From: Betaproteobacteria bacterium HGW-Betaproteobacteria-6
GTDB taxonomy: Bacteria; Pseudomonadota; Gammaproteobacteria; Burkholderiales; Rhodocyclaceae
Direction of reading: 5' to 3'
Length of the DNA stretch: 35,493 nt
Assembly: GCA_002842145.1 (NCBI GenBank)
Contig: PHCF01000033.1
Location: forward strand, 1-35,493
Numbering within the stretch: position 1 is the first letter of the stretch; each line of letters starts with the position of its first letter. A program made the translations under genes and the position numbers. Shown in pieces: positions 1 through 7,590 of the stretch. The notes beneath the pieces are model-generated. The model ran no database searches. It was not told the origin of the DNA and saw nothing but the letters and a program-made list of their open reading frames with translations.

Positions 1-1
1 C

Positions 2-1459
2 TGCGTGCGGGTAAAACCCGGCGCCCGGATACCGCTCGATGGTCAGGTGACGGCAGGAACGAGTGCGGTTAATCAGGCACCGGTCACCGGCGAAAGCATT
101 CCGATTGACAAAGCGGCAGGCGACCCGGTATTCGCCGGCACGATCAACGAAACCGGCATCCTGGAGTTCCGTGTGACGGCCGCTGCCGACAACACCACGT
201 TGGCCCGCATCATCCACGCGGTCGAACAGGCGCAGGGAACACAAGCGCCAACCCAACGCTTCGTGGATCGGTTTGCCGCAATCTACACACCGGCCGTGTT
301 CGCCATCGCGGTTGCCGTGGCCATTCTGACTCCTTGGCTCCTCGGCTGGACCTGGACGCAGGCGCTCTACAAGGCCCTGGTGCTGCTGGTCATCGCTTGC
401 CCCTGCGCGCTGGTGCTTGCCACGCCGGTAACGGTCGTCAGCGGACTGGCGGCAGCAGCCCGACGCGGCATCCTGATCAAGGGCGGTGTCTATCTCGAAG
501 AGGCCCGAAAACTGCGGGTCATTGCCCTCGACAAGACCGGTACCATTACCGAAGGCAAACCCCGTCTGGTCGCCACTGAACTGCTTCCCTCGACGATCCC
601 CGAATCCCAGGTGCTCGCTTGGGCGGCCAGCCTCGCCGGGCACTCGGACCATCCGGTCTCAAAAGCGATTGCGACCGGTCTCAGGCTTCCGGAGAACGGC
701 TTGACCGATTTTCTCGCCCTTGCCGGACGGGGTGTGGAAGCGCGTGCCGACGGCCAACTGCTGATCCTCGGCAATCATCGCCTGATTGAGGAACGCGCTC
801 TGTGTAGCGCCGAGATCGAGGTTCGCCTTCAGGTGCACGAGACGCAAGGCCGGACGGTGACTATGCTGGCGTCGGAACAGCAGGTGCTGGCGATTTTTGC
901 GGTGGCCGACACCATCAAGGAAAGCTCACGGGAGGCGGTGGCCGATCTGCACCGGCTCGGTGTCGTCTCGGTCATGCTGACCGGCGACAATGTGGCGACG
1001 GCCGCGAGCATCGCCAAGGAAGCCGGCATCGACGACGCCCGGGGAAATCTTCTTCCTGAGGACAAACTGGCGGCCATCGAAGATTTGCAGGCTCGCTATG
1101 GCCCGACCGCGATGACCGGCGACGGCATCAACGATGCACCTGCCCTGGCCCGTGCCGACATCGGCGTGGCCATGGGTGCTGCCGGGACCGATACGGCCAT
1201 GGAAGCAGCCGACGTGGTGATCATGAACGATGACCTGCGGCGCATTCCGGAAACCATACGCTTGTCTCGCCAGACCCACGCCGTACTCTGGCAGAACATT
1301 GCCCTGGCTCTTGGGATCAAGGTCGTGTTCCTTGGACTGGCAGTATTCGGAAATGCCACGATGTGGATGGCGGTGTTTGCCGACATGGGCGCCAGCCTGC
1401 TGGTCGTCGCCAACGGTCTGCGGATGTTGCGAACCTCTGCACCGCAAACCAAAGACTAA
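2..1459 (+). CDS. P1B-type heavy-metal ATPase (Zn/Cd/Pb exporter type), 5' end outside the window
   Basis: This is the C-terminal part of an ATP-driven exporter that moves divalent metals from cytoplasm to periplasm. The reading frame is open to the window edge, so the true start lies upstream; the GTG at base 5 is internal. Visible in order are the actuator TGES motif (about 82-96), the membrane CPC metal-binding motif (398-406), the phosphorylation motif DKTGT (from 530), and the hinge GDGINDAP (about 1120-1140). The last helices contain a conserved Lys (IKVVF) and Asp (VFADMGASLLV), as in the Zn/Cd/Pb subgroup (CadA, ZntA, PbrA; P1B-2) rather than the copper subgroup. It converges on the sensor kinase gene with a 41-bp gap. 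The metal assignment is inferred from motifs; the N-terminal metal-binding region is not visible. Confidence 0.93.
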   Translation, partial: CVRVKPGARIPLDGQVTAGTSAVNQAPVTGESIPIDKAAGDPVFAGTINETGILEFRVTAAADNTTLARIIHAVEQAQGTQAPTQRFVDRFAAIYTPAVFAIAVAVAILTPWLLGWTWTQALYKALVLLVIACPCALVLATPVTVVSGLAAAARRGILIKGGVYLEEARKLRVIALDKTGTITEGKPRLVATELLPSTIPESQVLAWAASLAGHSDHPVSKAIATGLRLPENGLTDFLALAGRGVEARADGQLLILGNHRLIEERALCSAEIEVRLQVHETQGRTVTMLASEQQVLAIFAVADTIKESSREAVADLHRLGVVSVMLTGDNVATAASIAKEAGIDDARGNLLPEDKLAAIEDLQARYGPTAMTGDGINDAPALARADIGVAMGAAGTDTAMEAADVVIMNDDLRRIPETIRLSRQTHAVLWQNIALALGIKVVFLGLAVFGNATMWMAVFADMGASLLVVANGLRMLRTSAPQTKD

Positions 1460-1500
1460 AGACCCGTTGTTGGTCGGCATCGGCAAAAGCAGCGGGGCCG

Positions 1501-2832
1501 TCAGCAGGCCAGTCGTACGCCTATTTCTGTCTCACCATGGGCGGATTTTGCGAAGGCCTCCCCGTCATGCATCCGGGCAATCGCGCCAACGATGGCGAGA
1601 CCCAGTCCATGATTCTGATGGCCGTGGCTACGTGAGGCGTCTACGCGGAAAAAGCGGTCGAAGATATGAGGCAGACTCTCAGCAGAAATCGGTTCCCCTC
1701 GATTGATCACCGAGAGCTTGATGTGTCCATGAGTTTCCGCGGCGATACGAATCACGATTGAACTTCCGTGATCCGCATACCGAGCCGCATTATTCAGCAG
1801 ATTGGACAGCACGCGCCGGAGCAGCGCCGCGTCGTACTGGCCTGATGCATCGCCTTCGATAGACCATTGAAGGTCAGATTCGATCAGCACCGCTTCGTAG
1901 TAGTCGGCCACTTCGGCGCAGAGCTGGGCAAGGCTTTGAACGGGCATCCGCCGAGCTTTAGCACCCCGGTCGGCTTGCGACAGGAATAGCATGTCATTGA
2001 CGATGCACGACAGCCTGTGCATTTCTTCGAGATTCGAACCGATGCAATCGCGCAGGTGTTCGTCCTTGTCGTTGCTACGCAAGGCCAACTCGCTGCTGGC
2101 GATGATGTTCGCCAATGGGGTTCTAAATTCGTGCGCCACATCGGCATTGAACCCTTCGAGTTGCTGATAGGCTTTTTCCAGTCGATTCAGCAAATCGTTG
2201 AACTGATCGACGAGAACTTGCAACTCGGCCGGGATTCGCGCTGTTTCCAAGCGCTTGTCGAGGGAAAGGATTGCGAGACTGCGCGTTTGCTCAGCCAGCT
2301 TCCGAATGGGGGCCAGTCCAAAATAAACGATCAGGTAGCCGCCCAGCGTGATTGCCGCACTCCCGATCAACGCAGCCCCCCAGAGGATGGCTGCGAGGCG
2401 ATCCAGAATCGCTTCATCGGGCGCAGTCTCAAGTGCCAATTCGGCAACGGCAAAATCTGTCCTCTGTGCTTCATCGGGGAGTGCAAACGAATAAAAACGA
2501 GCTTTTGATGGCCACGCACTTGGCATCGAGATGAAGCGAGCCTCACCCAGCCTATCGATTAACTTGAGATGCGAGTCCCGATTGATTTTCAGAAGATCGT
2601 CAAGGTCGTGTTCAAGCGACCCCGGTTGCAGGTGTCCCGGTGTTTCTTCAAACAGGTGCCGAATTGCCGTGCTGAGCTTTTCAAGACGCAGGTCCTGTTG
2701 TGTTTCAAGGTTGGCTTTGACCGAGAAAAAGACTCCGAGGCACAAACACCCCAGAACACCCAAACTCAGCGAAGCGAGCCAGCGTATGAGGCGACTGCTC
2801 AGCGTCGGATTGATCATTGTTCTGAGTCTCAT
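1501..2832 (-). CDS. Heavy-metal sensor histidine kinase (CzcS/CusS type)
   Basis: This inner-membrane sensor kinase of 443 residues is expected to detect periplasmic metal and phosphorylate the adjacent regulator. It has a first membrane helix at about 17-38, a periplasmic sensor region at about 40-145, a second helix at about 147-172 and a HAMP-like linker at about 173-225. The phospho-accepting His is H234 in DVAHEFRTPL. The ATPase domain shows the N box (NLLNNAARYA, from about 344), an F box (DRFFRVDAS, from 392) and the G box GLGLAIV (409-415). Its ATG overlaps the regulator's stop codon (ATGA), so the two are translationally coupled. The arrangement matches CzcRS, CopRS and CusRS pairs; which metal is sensed cannot be read from the sequence. 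Confidence 0.93.
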   Translation of the reverse strand: MRLRTMINPTLSSRLIRWLASLSLGVLGCLCLGVFFSVKANLETQQDLRLEKLSTAIRHLFEETPGHLQPGSLEHDLDDLLKINRDSHLKLIDRLGEARFISMPSAWPSKARFYSFALPDEAQRTDFAVAELALETAPDEAILDRLAAILWGAALIGSAAITLGGYLIVYFGLAPIRKLAEQTRSLAILSLDKRLETARIPAELQVLVDQFNDLLNRLEKAYQQLEGFNADVAHEFRTPLANIIASSELALRSNDKDEHLRDCIGSNLEEMHRLSCIVNDMLFLSQADRGAKARRMPVQSLAQLCAEVADYYEAVLIESDLQWSIEGDASGQYDAALLRRVLSNLLNNAARYADHGSSIVIRIAAETHGHIKLSVINRGEPISAESLPHIFDRFFRVDASRSHGHQNHGLGLAIVGAIARMHDGEAFAKSAHGETEIGVRLAC

Positions 2833-3512
2833 TCGCGCAGTTCGAGGACATAGCCCATGCCGCGTACGGTATGCAGCAACTGCGTCTCGAAGGGCGTATC
2901 CATTTTGGCGCGAAGTCGCTTGATCGAAACTTCGACGACATTGGTGTTGCTATCGAAGTTCATATCCCAAACCTGCTCGGCAATCTCGGTTCGTGACAGC
3001 ACCTCGCCTTGTTTCCTGAGAAACAGAGAAAGCAGGAGGAACTCCTTGGCACTCAGATCGACGCGCTGACCGTTCCTGGAGACCTTGCGGCGCACCAGAT
3101 CCATTTCGAGGTTATGAAGTGTCAGCCTGTTTGATTGCGTCTCCACTTGATGTGGTGCTGATCGCCTAAGCAGACCTTGAATCCGTGCAATCAGCTCAGA
3201 AAAGGCGAAGGGTTTGACCAGGTAATCGTCTGCGCCTGTTTGCAATCCGGTGACCCGATCCTCCACCTTGCCCAAGGCTGTAAGCATCAAGACTGGCGTC
3301 TGTTTTTTGGTACGCAAAGCGGCAAGCAGGGTAAGTCCGTCCATTCCCGGCAACATGGAGTCAAGGATAATTGCCGAATAATCGAACGCCAGGCTCATAT
3401 GAAGCCCGGTTACCCCATCATGCGCAATATCAACCACGAAGCCTGCCGTGCCCAAGCCTTTTTGCAAGTACAGCGCAAGCTTTTGTTCATCCTCGACGAC
3501 CAGTAATTTCAT
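2829..3512 (-). CDS. OmpR-family response regulator (CzcR/CusR type)
   Basis: This DNA-binding regulator of 227 residues is partner to the downstream sensor kinase. The receiver domain begins MKLLVVEDEQ, with acidic residues E7/D8, phospho-acceptor D51 in ILDSMLPGMDG, T78 and K100 (DYLVKPF). A winged-helix OmpR/PhoB DNA-binding domain follows (about 130-225, ending in the typical TVRGMGYVLE). I chose the ATG at 3512. A TTG at 3527 would add five residues (MLREE) that the family does not have and that would cover the ribosome-binding region. The gene is divergent from a small periplasmic protein gene, and the 145-bp gap probably holds its operator. It may also act on the czcICBA operon to the right; that is inference. 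Confidence 0.93.
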   Translation of the reverse strand: MKLLVVEDEQKLALYLQKGLGTAGFVVDIAHDGVTGLHMSLAFDYSAIILDSMLPGMDGLTLLAALRTKKQTPVLMLTALGKVEDRVTGLQTGADDYLVKPFAFSELIARIQGLLRRSAPHQVETQSNRLTLHNLEMDLVRRKVSRNGQRVDLSAKEFLLLSLFLRKQGEVLSRTEIAEQVWDMNFDSNTNVVEVSIKRLRAKMDTPFETQLLHTVRGMGYVLELRE

Positions 3513-3539
3513 TTCTTCACGAAGCAAAAGATGTCAAAT

Positions 3540-3582
3540 TTGTAAACTTCCTGTTGGCATTCTGTCAGAGCCCATTTCATAT
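3540..3582. promoter_or_regulatory. Divergent promoter region between response regulator and small periplasmic protein
   Basis: Two back-to-back promoter candidates fit here. Leftward: CTGACA (complement of 3563-3568), a 17-bp spacer, and TTACAA (complement of 3540-3545). Rightward: TTGGCA (3554-3559), a 17-bp spacer, and TCATAT (3577-3582). The two overlap, which would let one bound regulator affect both genes. On the minus strand the repeated hexamers TTTACA and TTGACA lie 9 bp apart and could be half-sites for an OmpR-type regulator. The boxes are read by eye and are only moderate matches. Confidence 0.4.
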
Positions 3583-3657
3583 AGTTCATCCATGCCAGGC
3601 CGTTGTTCGGCATATATCAAAACCGATGAACCGGTATTTAATGAAGGAGTTCCTATC

Positions 3658-4035
3658 ATGAACGTTAAACAAGTCTTTTCTATCCCTGTTCTTTGTGCCG
3701 GATTGGTCCTGTCAGGACAGGCCTTGGCGGAGTCGGTCATGCATAGCGGGCCCGACGGAACGGTAAAATACTACCCGTCGCATGATTCCAGCAACAAAAC
3801 CACTCAGCAAGTCCAAAAGGAGCTTGAGGACTTTAAACGTAACCCGAATAGCGCCGATGGTCAGTATCGATATGTTGGCGGTGATCAAGGCTGGGTGCTT
3901 GTCCCGCACGAATATGTCCTTCGTGATGGTAAATGGCAACATGTGGATAAACTCAACCACAACACGCCGGCCCCCTCTCTGAAGATGACACCGGAAGAAA
4001 AAAAGCAGCGTGAAGCGCTCTACCAAGGCGGCTAA
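3658..4035 (+). CDS. Small secreted protein of unknown function, divergent from the metal two-component system
   Basis: This gene encodes a 125-residue precursor. It has a clear signal peptide (about 1-24, ending GQALAES), so the mature protein should be periplasmic. The start is fixed by a strong ribosome-binding site (AAGGAG, about 10 bp upstream). The mature part has no cysteine, is rich in Tyr, His, Lys and Pro, and contains a TTQQVQKELEDF helix resembling short Betaproteobacterial periplasmic proteins of the DUF4148 kind. That likeness is weak, and I do not recognise the protein with certainty. Its position opposite the regulator suggests metal-dependent expression and perhaps a periplasmic binding role. 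Both are inferences from context. Confidence 0.75.
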   Translation: MNVKQVFSIPVLCAGLVLSGQALAESVMHSGPDGTVKYYPSHDSSNKTTQQVQKELEDFKRNPNSADGQYRYVGGDQGWVLVPHEYVLRDGKWQHVDKLNHNTPAPSLKMTPEEKKQREALYQGG

Positions 4036-4067
4036 TTAGCCTACCAGAAAAAATGTTGCCTAGAAGA

Positions 4068-4094
4068 GTGGCAGGTAAACGAGCTATCTGCCAC
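4068..4094. terminator. Possible weak terminator hairpin after the small periplasmic gene
   Basis: GTGGCAG (4068-4074) and CTGCCAC (4088-4094) form a perfect 7-bp inverted repeat with a 13-base loop, 33 bp after the stop codon. The following bases (AAATCTT) are not a real U-tract, so a factor-independent terminator is doubtful. It could instead be an operator for the czc operon downstream. Confidence 0.3.
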
Positions 4095-4099
4095 AAATC

Positions 4100-4116
4100 T
4101 TGCAACTTCGGTGCAA
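4100..4116. promoter_or_regulatory. Inverted repeat upstream of czcI (possible operator)
   Basis: TTGCA and TGCAA are separated by seven bases and lie about 50 bp before the czcI start. The position suits an operator or a short leader hairpin controlling the czcICBA operon. No clear -35/-10 pair was identified around it, so this is only a candidate. Confidence 0.25.
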
Positions 4117-4164
4117 AGACATCACTGGTATCCCTATTGCTCTCACTCTGCTACCATCATTGAC

Positions 4165-4512
4165 ATGCGTCGTTGGCTTGCCGTTTTCCTGTTGGTCTTA
4201 CTGTCACTCCAGATTACCTGGTCGGTGGCAGCTACCTATTGCCAGCATGAAACAGGAGCTACTGCGCATCATTTTGGTCACCACGAGCACAAACATCAGG
4301 CTGACGATAGCGCCAAGGCTGCCAAAGGCCAACTCTCTGGTATCGACAGTGATTGTGCCGTCTGCCATGCCAGTTGTATTGCAGTATTAACCAGTGTTGC
4401 CAATGCCCAGCAGGTTGCTGGTGGCGTAGCCGATCACGCGTGGTCTCCCCATTTCTTGGCGTCGCCACCTAGCGATCTGCCTGAACGTCCCAACTGGTCG
4501 ATCTCCGCCTGA
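4165..4512 (+). CDS. czcI: CzcI-family periplasmic protein
   Basis: A 115-residue precursor with a short signal peptide (MRRWLAVFLLVLLSLQITWS, then VAA). The mature part is His-rich (HHFGHHEHKHQ) and has a cluster of cysteines and histidine in DCAVCHASC. The MRR start, the signal-peptide pattern and the position directly before czcC match CzcI of the cobalt-zinc-cadmium operons, a small periplasmic protein thought to modulate czc expression or metal handling. The upstream in-frame ATG at 4111 was rejected because it would place 18 extra residues before the signal peptide. It has a relative with the same N-terminal pattern at 34905-35276 in the second efflux operon. Confidence 0.8.
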   Translation: MRRWLAVFLLVLLSLQITWSVAATYCQHETGATAHHFGHHEHKHQADDSAKAAKGQLSGIDSDCAVCHASCIAVLTSVANAQQVAGGVADHAWSPHFLASPPSDLPERPNWSISA

Positions 4513-4637
4513 TCGGCGGGATTGGGTTACTTTTCCCATATCTGTTTGCCGCAGCTTGAGCTGCGCACGATGCCAAGCCGCTTGCGGTGTGGCGCCCCGC
4601 CGATTTCCTGATGTGTCTTTCATCAACGGAGAATCGG

Positions 4638-5960
4638 ATGTACCGCCAACAACCAATTATCGCTTTACTGGTCCGAACCCTTTTCGGATTTACGGTGATT
4701 GCCAGCACCAACCTCTGGGCGCAGACGCAAAATGTGCCGTCGCTGATCGAAGCCGTACCTGCGCTTGCCAAGGAACCGACCGGAACCTTAACCCTTTCCG
4801 CTGCAATCGATCTCGCGCTAGCGGCCAATCCCGAACTATCTGCCGCAACCAATGAATTGCGAGCAGTCGAGGGAGCGGTGATTCAAGCAGGGATACTGCC
4901 GAACCCGGAAGTTTCAACCTTGGTTGAAGATACGCAGAATAAGGCGACCCGAACCACAACCGTTCAGATCAGCCAATTAATCGAGTTGGGGGGCCGGCGT
5001 GCTGCACGGATTGTTTCCGCCGAGCGGGGACGGGATGTAGCCGCTGCCGACTTGGTGGCCAAACGTCAGGGTATCCGAGCTAGCGTCGTTGGCGCCTTCT
5101 TCGATGTCCTGGTGGCTCAAGAACGGGTACTGCAAACAGAGGATTTGCTCGGCCTCGCCCAACGCGCTACCCAAGCTGCATCGCGCCGGGTTACGGCCGG
5201 CAAAATTTCTCCCGTTGAGGAAACCAAGGCCCGCGTTGCTGGGGCGTCTGCACGGGTGGAGTTGAATCAAGCCAAAGGGGATTTGGTCGCAGCACGAAAT
5301 CGTCTGGCAGCGACCTGGGGAAGTAAGACGCCACGGTTTGAACAGGTCGAAGGGCGTATCGACAATCTGCCAGAAATTCTCTCCGCCGACGAGATCGATC
5401 GTCGGTTGAACAACTCCCCGGTTCTTACCCGAGCACGCCACGAGACCGATCGTTTTGCAGCGCTTGCCGATGTCGAGCGGTCTCGGCGGTTTCCAAACGT
5501 CACGGTCAGCTTGGGTTCAAAAAAGGTTGAAGAACTTGGGCGCAACCAAACCATCGTGGGCGTCTCGATCCCCTTCCCGATATTCGACCGCAACCAGGGC
5601 AATGTACTCGAAGCACTGCGGCGGGCGGATAAGGCTCGCGATGAGTTCAGCGCCACTGAGGTTCGCTTAAGCACGGAAGTCACACAAAACCAGGAACGCT
5701 TGAAGTCACTGGTCGTTGAAGCGCAAGCCTTACAAAGCGAAATTCTGCCCGGCGCACGCAGCGCCTATGACGCAGCCAGCAAAGGGTTCGAGCTTGGGAA
5801 ATTCAGTTTTCTGGAAGTCCTGGATGCTCAACGCACCTTCTTTCAGGCAAGAGCCCAATACCTGAGAAGTTTGTCCGAGGCGCATCGGACTGCTGCCGAA
5901 CTAGAGCGCGTACTGGGCTCCAGCAATTCAATGTCGTCCCCAATGCCAAGTCGTCCGTAG
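4638..5960 (+). CDS. czcC: Outer-membrane factor of the Czc tripartite pump
   Basis: A 440-residue TolC-like outer-membrane channel that completes the RND pump and releases metal ions outside the cell. It has a signal peptide (about 1-28, ending NLWAQ) and two repeated outer-membrane-efflux domains rich in long helices. The typical EVxxN...PNPEVS region follows the first helix, and the second repeat carries FPNVTVSLG and VGVSIPFPIFDRNQGN. I chose the ATG at 4638, preceded by GGAG, over the in-frame ATG at 4587, which would put 17 unrelated residues before the signal peptide. It is followed 9 bp later by the adaptor gene, so the two are one operon. Confidence 0.92.
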   Translation: MYRQQPIIALLVRTLFGFTVIASTNLWAQTQNVPSLIEAVPALAKEPTGTLTLSAAIDLALAANPELSAATNELRAVEGAVIQAGILPNPEVSTLVEDTQNKATRTTTVQISQLIELGGRRAARIVSAERGRDVAAADLVAKRQGIRASVVGAFFDVLVAQERVLQTEDLLGLAQRATQAASRRVTAGKISPVEETKARVAGASARVELNQAKGDLVAARNRLAATWGSKTPRFEQVEGRIDNLPEILSADEIDRRLNNSPVLTRARHETDRFAALADVERSRRFPNVTVSLGSKKVEELGRNQTIVGVSIPFPIFDRNQGNVLEALRRADKARDEFSATEVRLSTEVTQNQERLKSLVVEAQALQSEILPGARSAYDAASKGFELGKFSFLEVLDAQRTFFQARAQYLRSLSEAHRTAAELERVLGSSNSMSSPMPSRP

Positions 5961-5969
5961 GAGCAAGCA

Positions 5970-7574
5970 GTGAAATTCAATATCGACAAGAACGCTTTTA
6001 ACCTTTCCAAAAAACAAGGTATCGCCATCGCTGTCATTTTGGCGATGGGCATTGCTACTGGCGGCTGGATTCTGGGTTCTTCCTCTTCGGGTCAATCAGC
6101 AGAGAAGAGTGAGCATGCCAGCCATGCCGAATCCAAGGGGCATGCTGATGCCGAGCATCATGGCGCTCAGGACGGTGACGGCCATGATCACGCCAAAGGC
6201 CACAGCGACGCAGAACATCATGAGGATGGACCGAAGACGGGCTCTCATGGAGGCAAGTTGTTTACCGAAGATGGATTTGGCCTGGAGTTATTGTTGGCTG
6301 AAGAAGGTGGTGAGCCTCATTTTCGTGTCTGGCTGTTCCAACAGGACAAGCCCTTGGCCCCTTCAGCAGCTAAGGTTTCTGTGACGTTGACGCGGCCGAA
6401 CGGAGAAAAGCAGGAAGTGGCCTTCAAGGCGGAACAAGACTTCCTGATCAGTACCAGTCCGATCGCCGAACCCCATGCCTTTGAAGCAGCTATTACCGCT
6501 AAGATGGCTAATACACCGTTCCTGTTCATCGATACGAGGGAAGAAGGAAAAATCGAACTGACTGATGAGCAGGTCAAATCGGCCGCCATCAGTATCCAGA
6601 AGGCGGCCCCTGCCAAAATCCGAACAGCGGCACAACTGCCGGGTGAGATCCGCTTCAATGAAGATCGGACAGCTCACGTTGTGCCGCGGTTAGCTGGTGT
6701 CGTTGAAAGTGTCCCGGCCAACCTTGGGCAATTGGTCAAGCGCGGACAGATATTGGCAGTTATCGCCAGTACCGGACTCTCCGAGCAGCGCAGCGAACTG
6801 TTGTCGGCGCAGAAGCGCCTGACGCTTGCCAAATCGACCTACGAGCGGGAAAAAAAGCTCTGGGAAGAAAAAATTTCCGCCGAGCAGGACTACCTCCTGG
6901 CACAGCAGGTTTTGCGGGAAGCTGAAATTGCCGTCGCCAACAGCCAGCAAAAACTGATTGCGCTGGGGGCAAGCCCGAGCGTTTCGGGAAGCCTCAACCG
7001 CTATGAAATCCGGGCACCTTTCGATGGCATGGTCGTGGAAAAGCACATCGCGCTCGGCGAAGCGGTCAAGGAAGATGCCAGCATATTCACGGTTTCCGAC
7101 CTGTCCACGGTTTGGGCGGAAATCGTTGTTCCCGCCAAGGATCTGAACATCGTTCGCATCGGCGAAAAGGTCGTCGTCAAGGCGACTGCATTCGAATCGA
7201 AGGCGGAAGGCGGCATCTCCTATGTTGGCGCCTTGCTCGGCCAGGAGACCCGTACGGCCAAGGCGCGTGTCATCCTGGACAACCCAAAGATGGCCTGGCG
7301 GCCTGGCTTGTTCGTTAATGTCGAAGTGGTCTCCGGTGAGGCCGAAGTCCCGGTAAGCGTTGTGGCCGAAGCAATCCAGACGATCGGGGACAAGAGCGTT
7401 ATTTTTATCAAGGTGGCTGACGGCTTTGTTGCCCAACCCGTCACCTTGGGGCGTTCTGACGGCAAGCTGATCGAAGTGCTCAGCGGTTTGAAGGCTGGAA
7501 CGCCATACGCTGCAGCCGGTAGCTTTGTCCTGAAATCGGAGCTCGGCAAGGGCAGCGCCGAGCATAGCCACTGA
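5970..7574 (+). CDS. czcB: Periplasmic adaptor (membrane fusion protein) with His-rich N-terminal region
   Basis: A 534-residue adaptor linking CzcA to CzcC. It starts with GTG, preceded by a good ribosome-binding site (TAGGAGC). The N-terminus carries a membrane helix (about 17-37) and a strongly His/Asp-rich segment (49-93, with HH and HDH clusters) suited to binding metal in the periplasm. A beta domain beginning SHGGKLFTEDGF (from about 92) follows, then the usual adaptor parts: lipoyl-like half-motifs (AGVVESVPANLGQLVKRGQ and RAPFDGMVVEKHIALGE) around a helical hairpin (about 270-335), then beta-barrel and membrane-proximal domains. The SHGG domain resembles the free-standing small proteins at 12064-12489 and 27948-28328. 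Confidence 0.93.
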   Translation: MKFNIDKNAFNLSKKQGIAIAVILAMGIATGGWILGSSSSGQSAEKSEHASHAESKGHADAEHHGAQDGDGHDHAKGHSDAEHHEDGPKTGSHGGKLFTEDGFGLELLLAEEGGEPHFRVWLFQQDKPLAPSAAKVSVTLTRPNGEKQEVAFKAEQDFLISTSPIAEPHAFEAAITAKMANTPFLFIDTREEGKIELTDEQVKSAAISIQKAAPAKIRTAAQLPGEIRFNEDRTAHVVPRLAGVVESVPANLGQLVKRGQILAVIASTGLSEQRSELLSAQKRLTLAKSTYEREKKLWEEKISAEQDYLLAQQVLREAEIAVANSQQKLIALGASPSVSGSLNRYEIRAPFDGMVVEKHIALGEAVKEDASIFTVSDLSTVWAEIVVPAKDLNIVRIGEKVVVKATAFESKAEGGISYVGALLGQETRTAKARVILDNPKMAWRPGLFVNVEVVSGEAEVPVSVVAEAIQTIGDKSVIFIKVADGFVAQPVTLGRSDGKLIEVLSGLKAGTPYAAAGSFVLKSELGKGSAEHSH

Positions 7575-7590
7575 GGCGGGGGAGAACAAC

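Noticed and set aside
3513..3527. TTG start for the response regulator five codons upstream
   Set aside because: Receiver domains start at MKLLVVED. The extra residues overlap the ribosome-binding region and are not found in the family.
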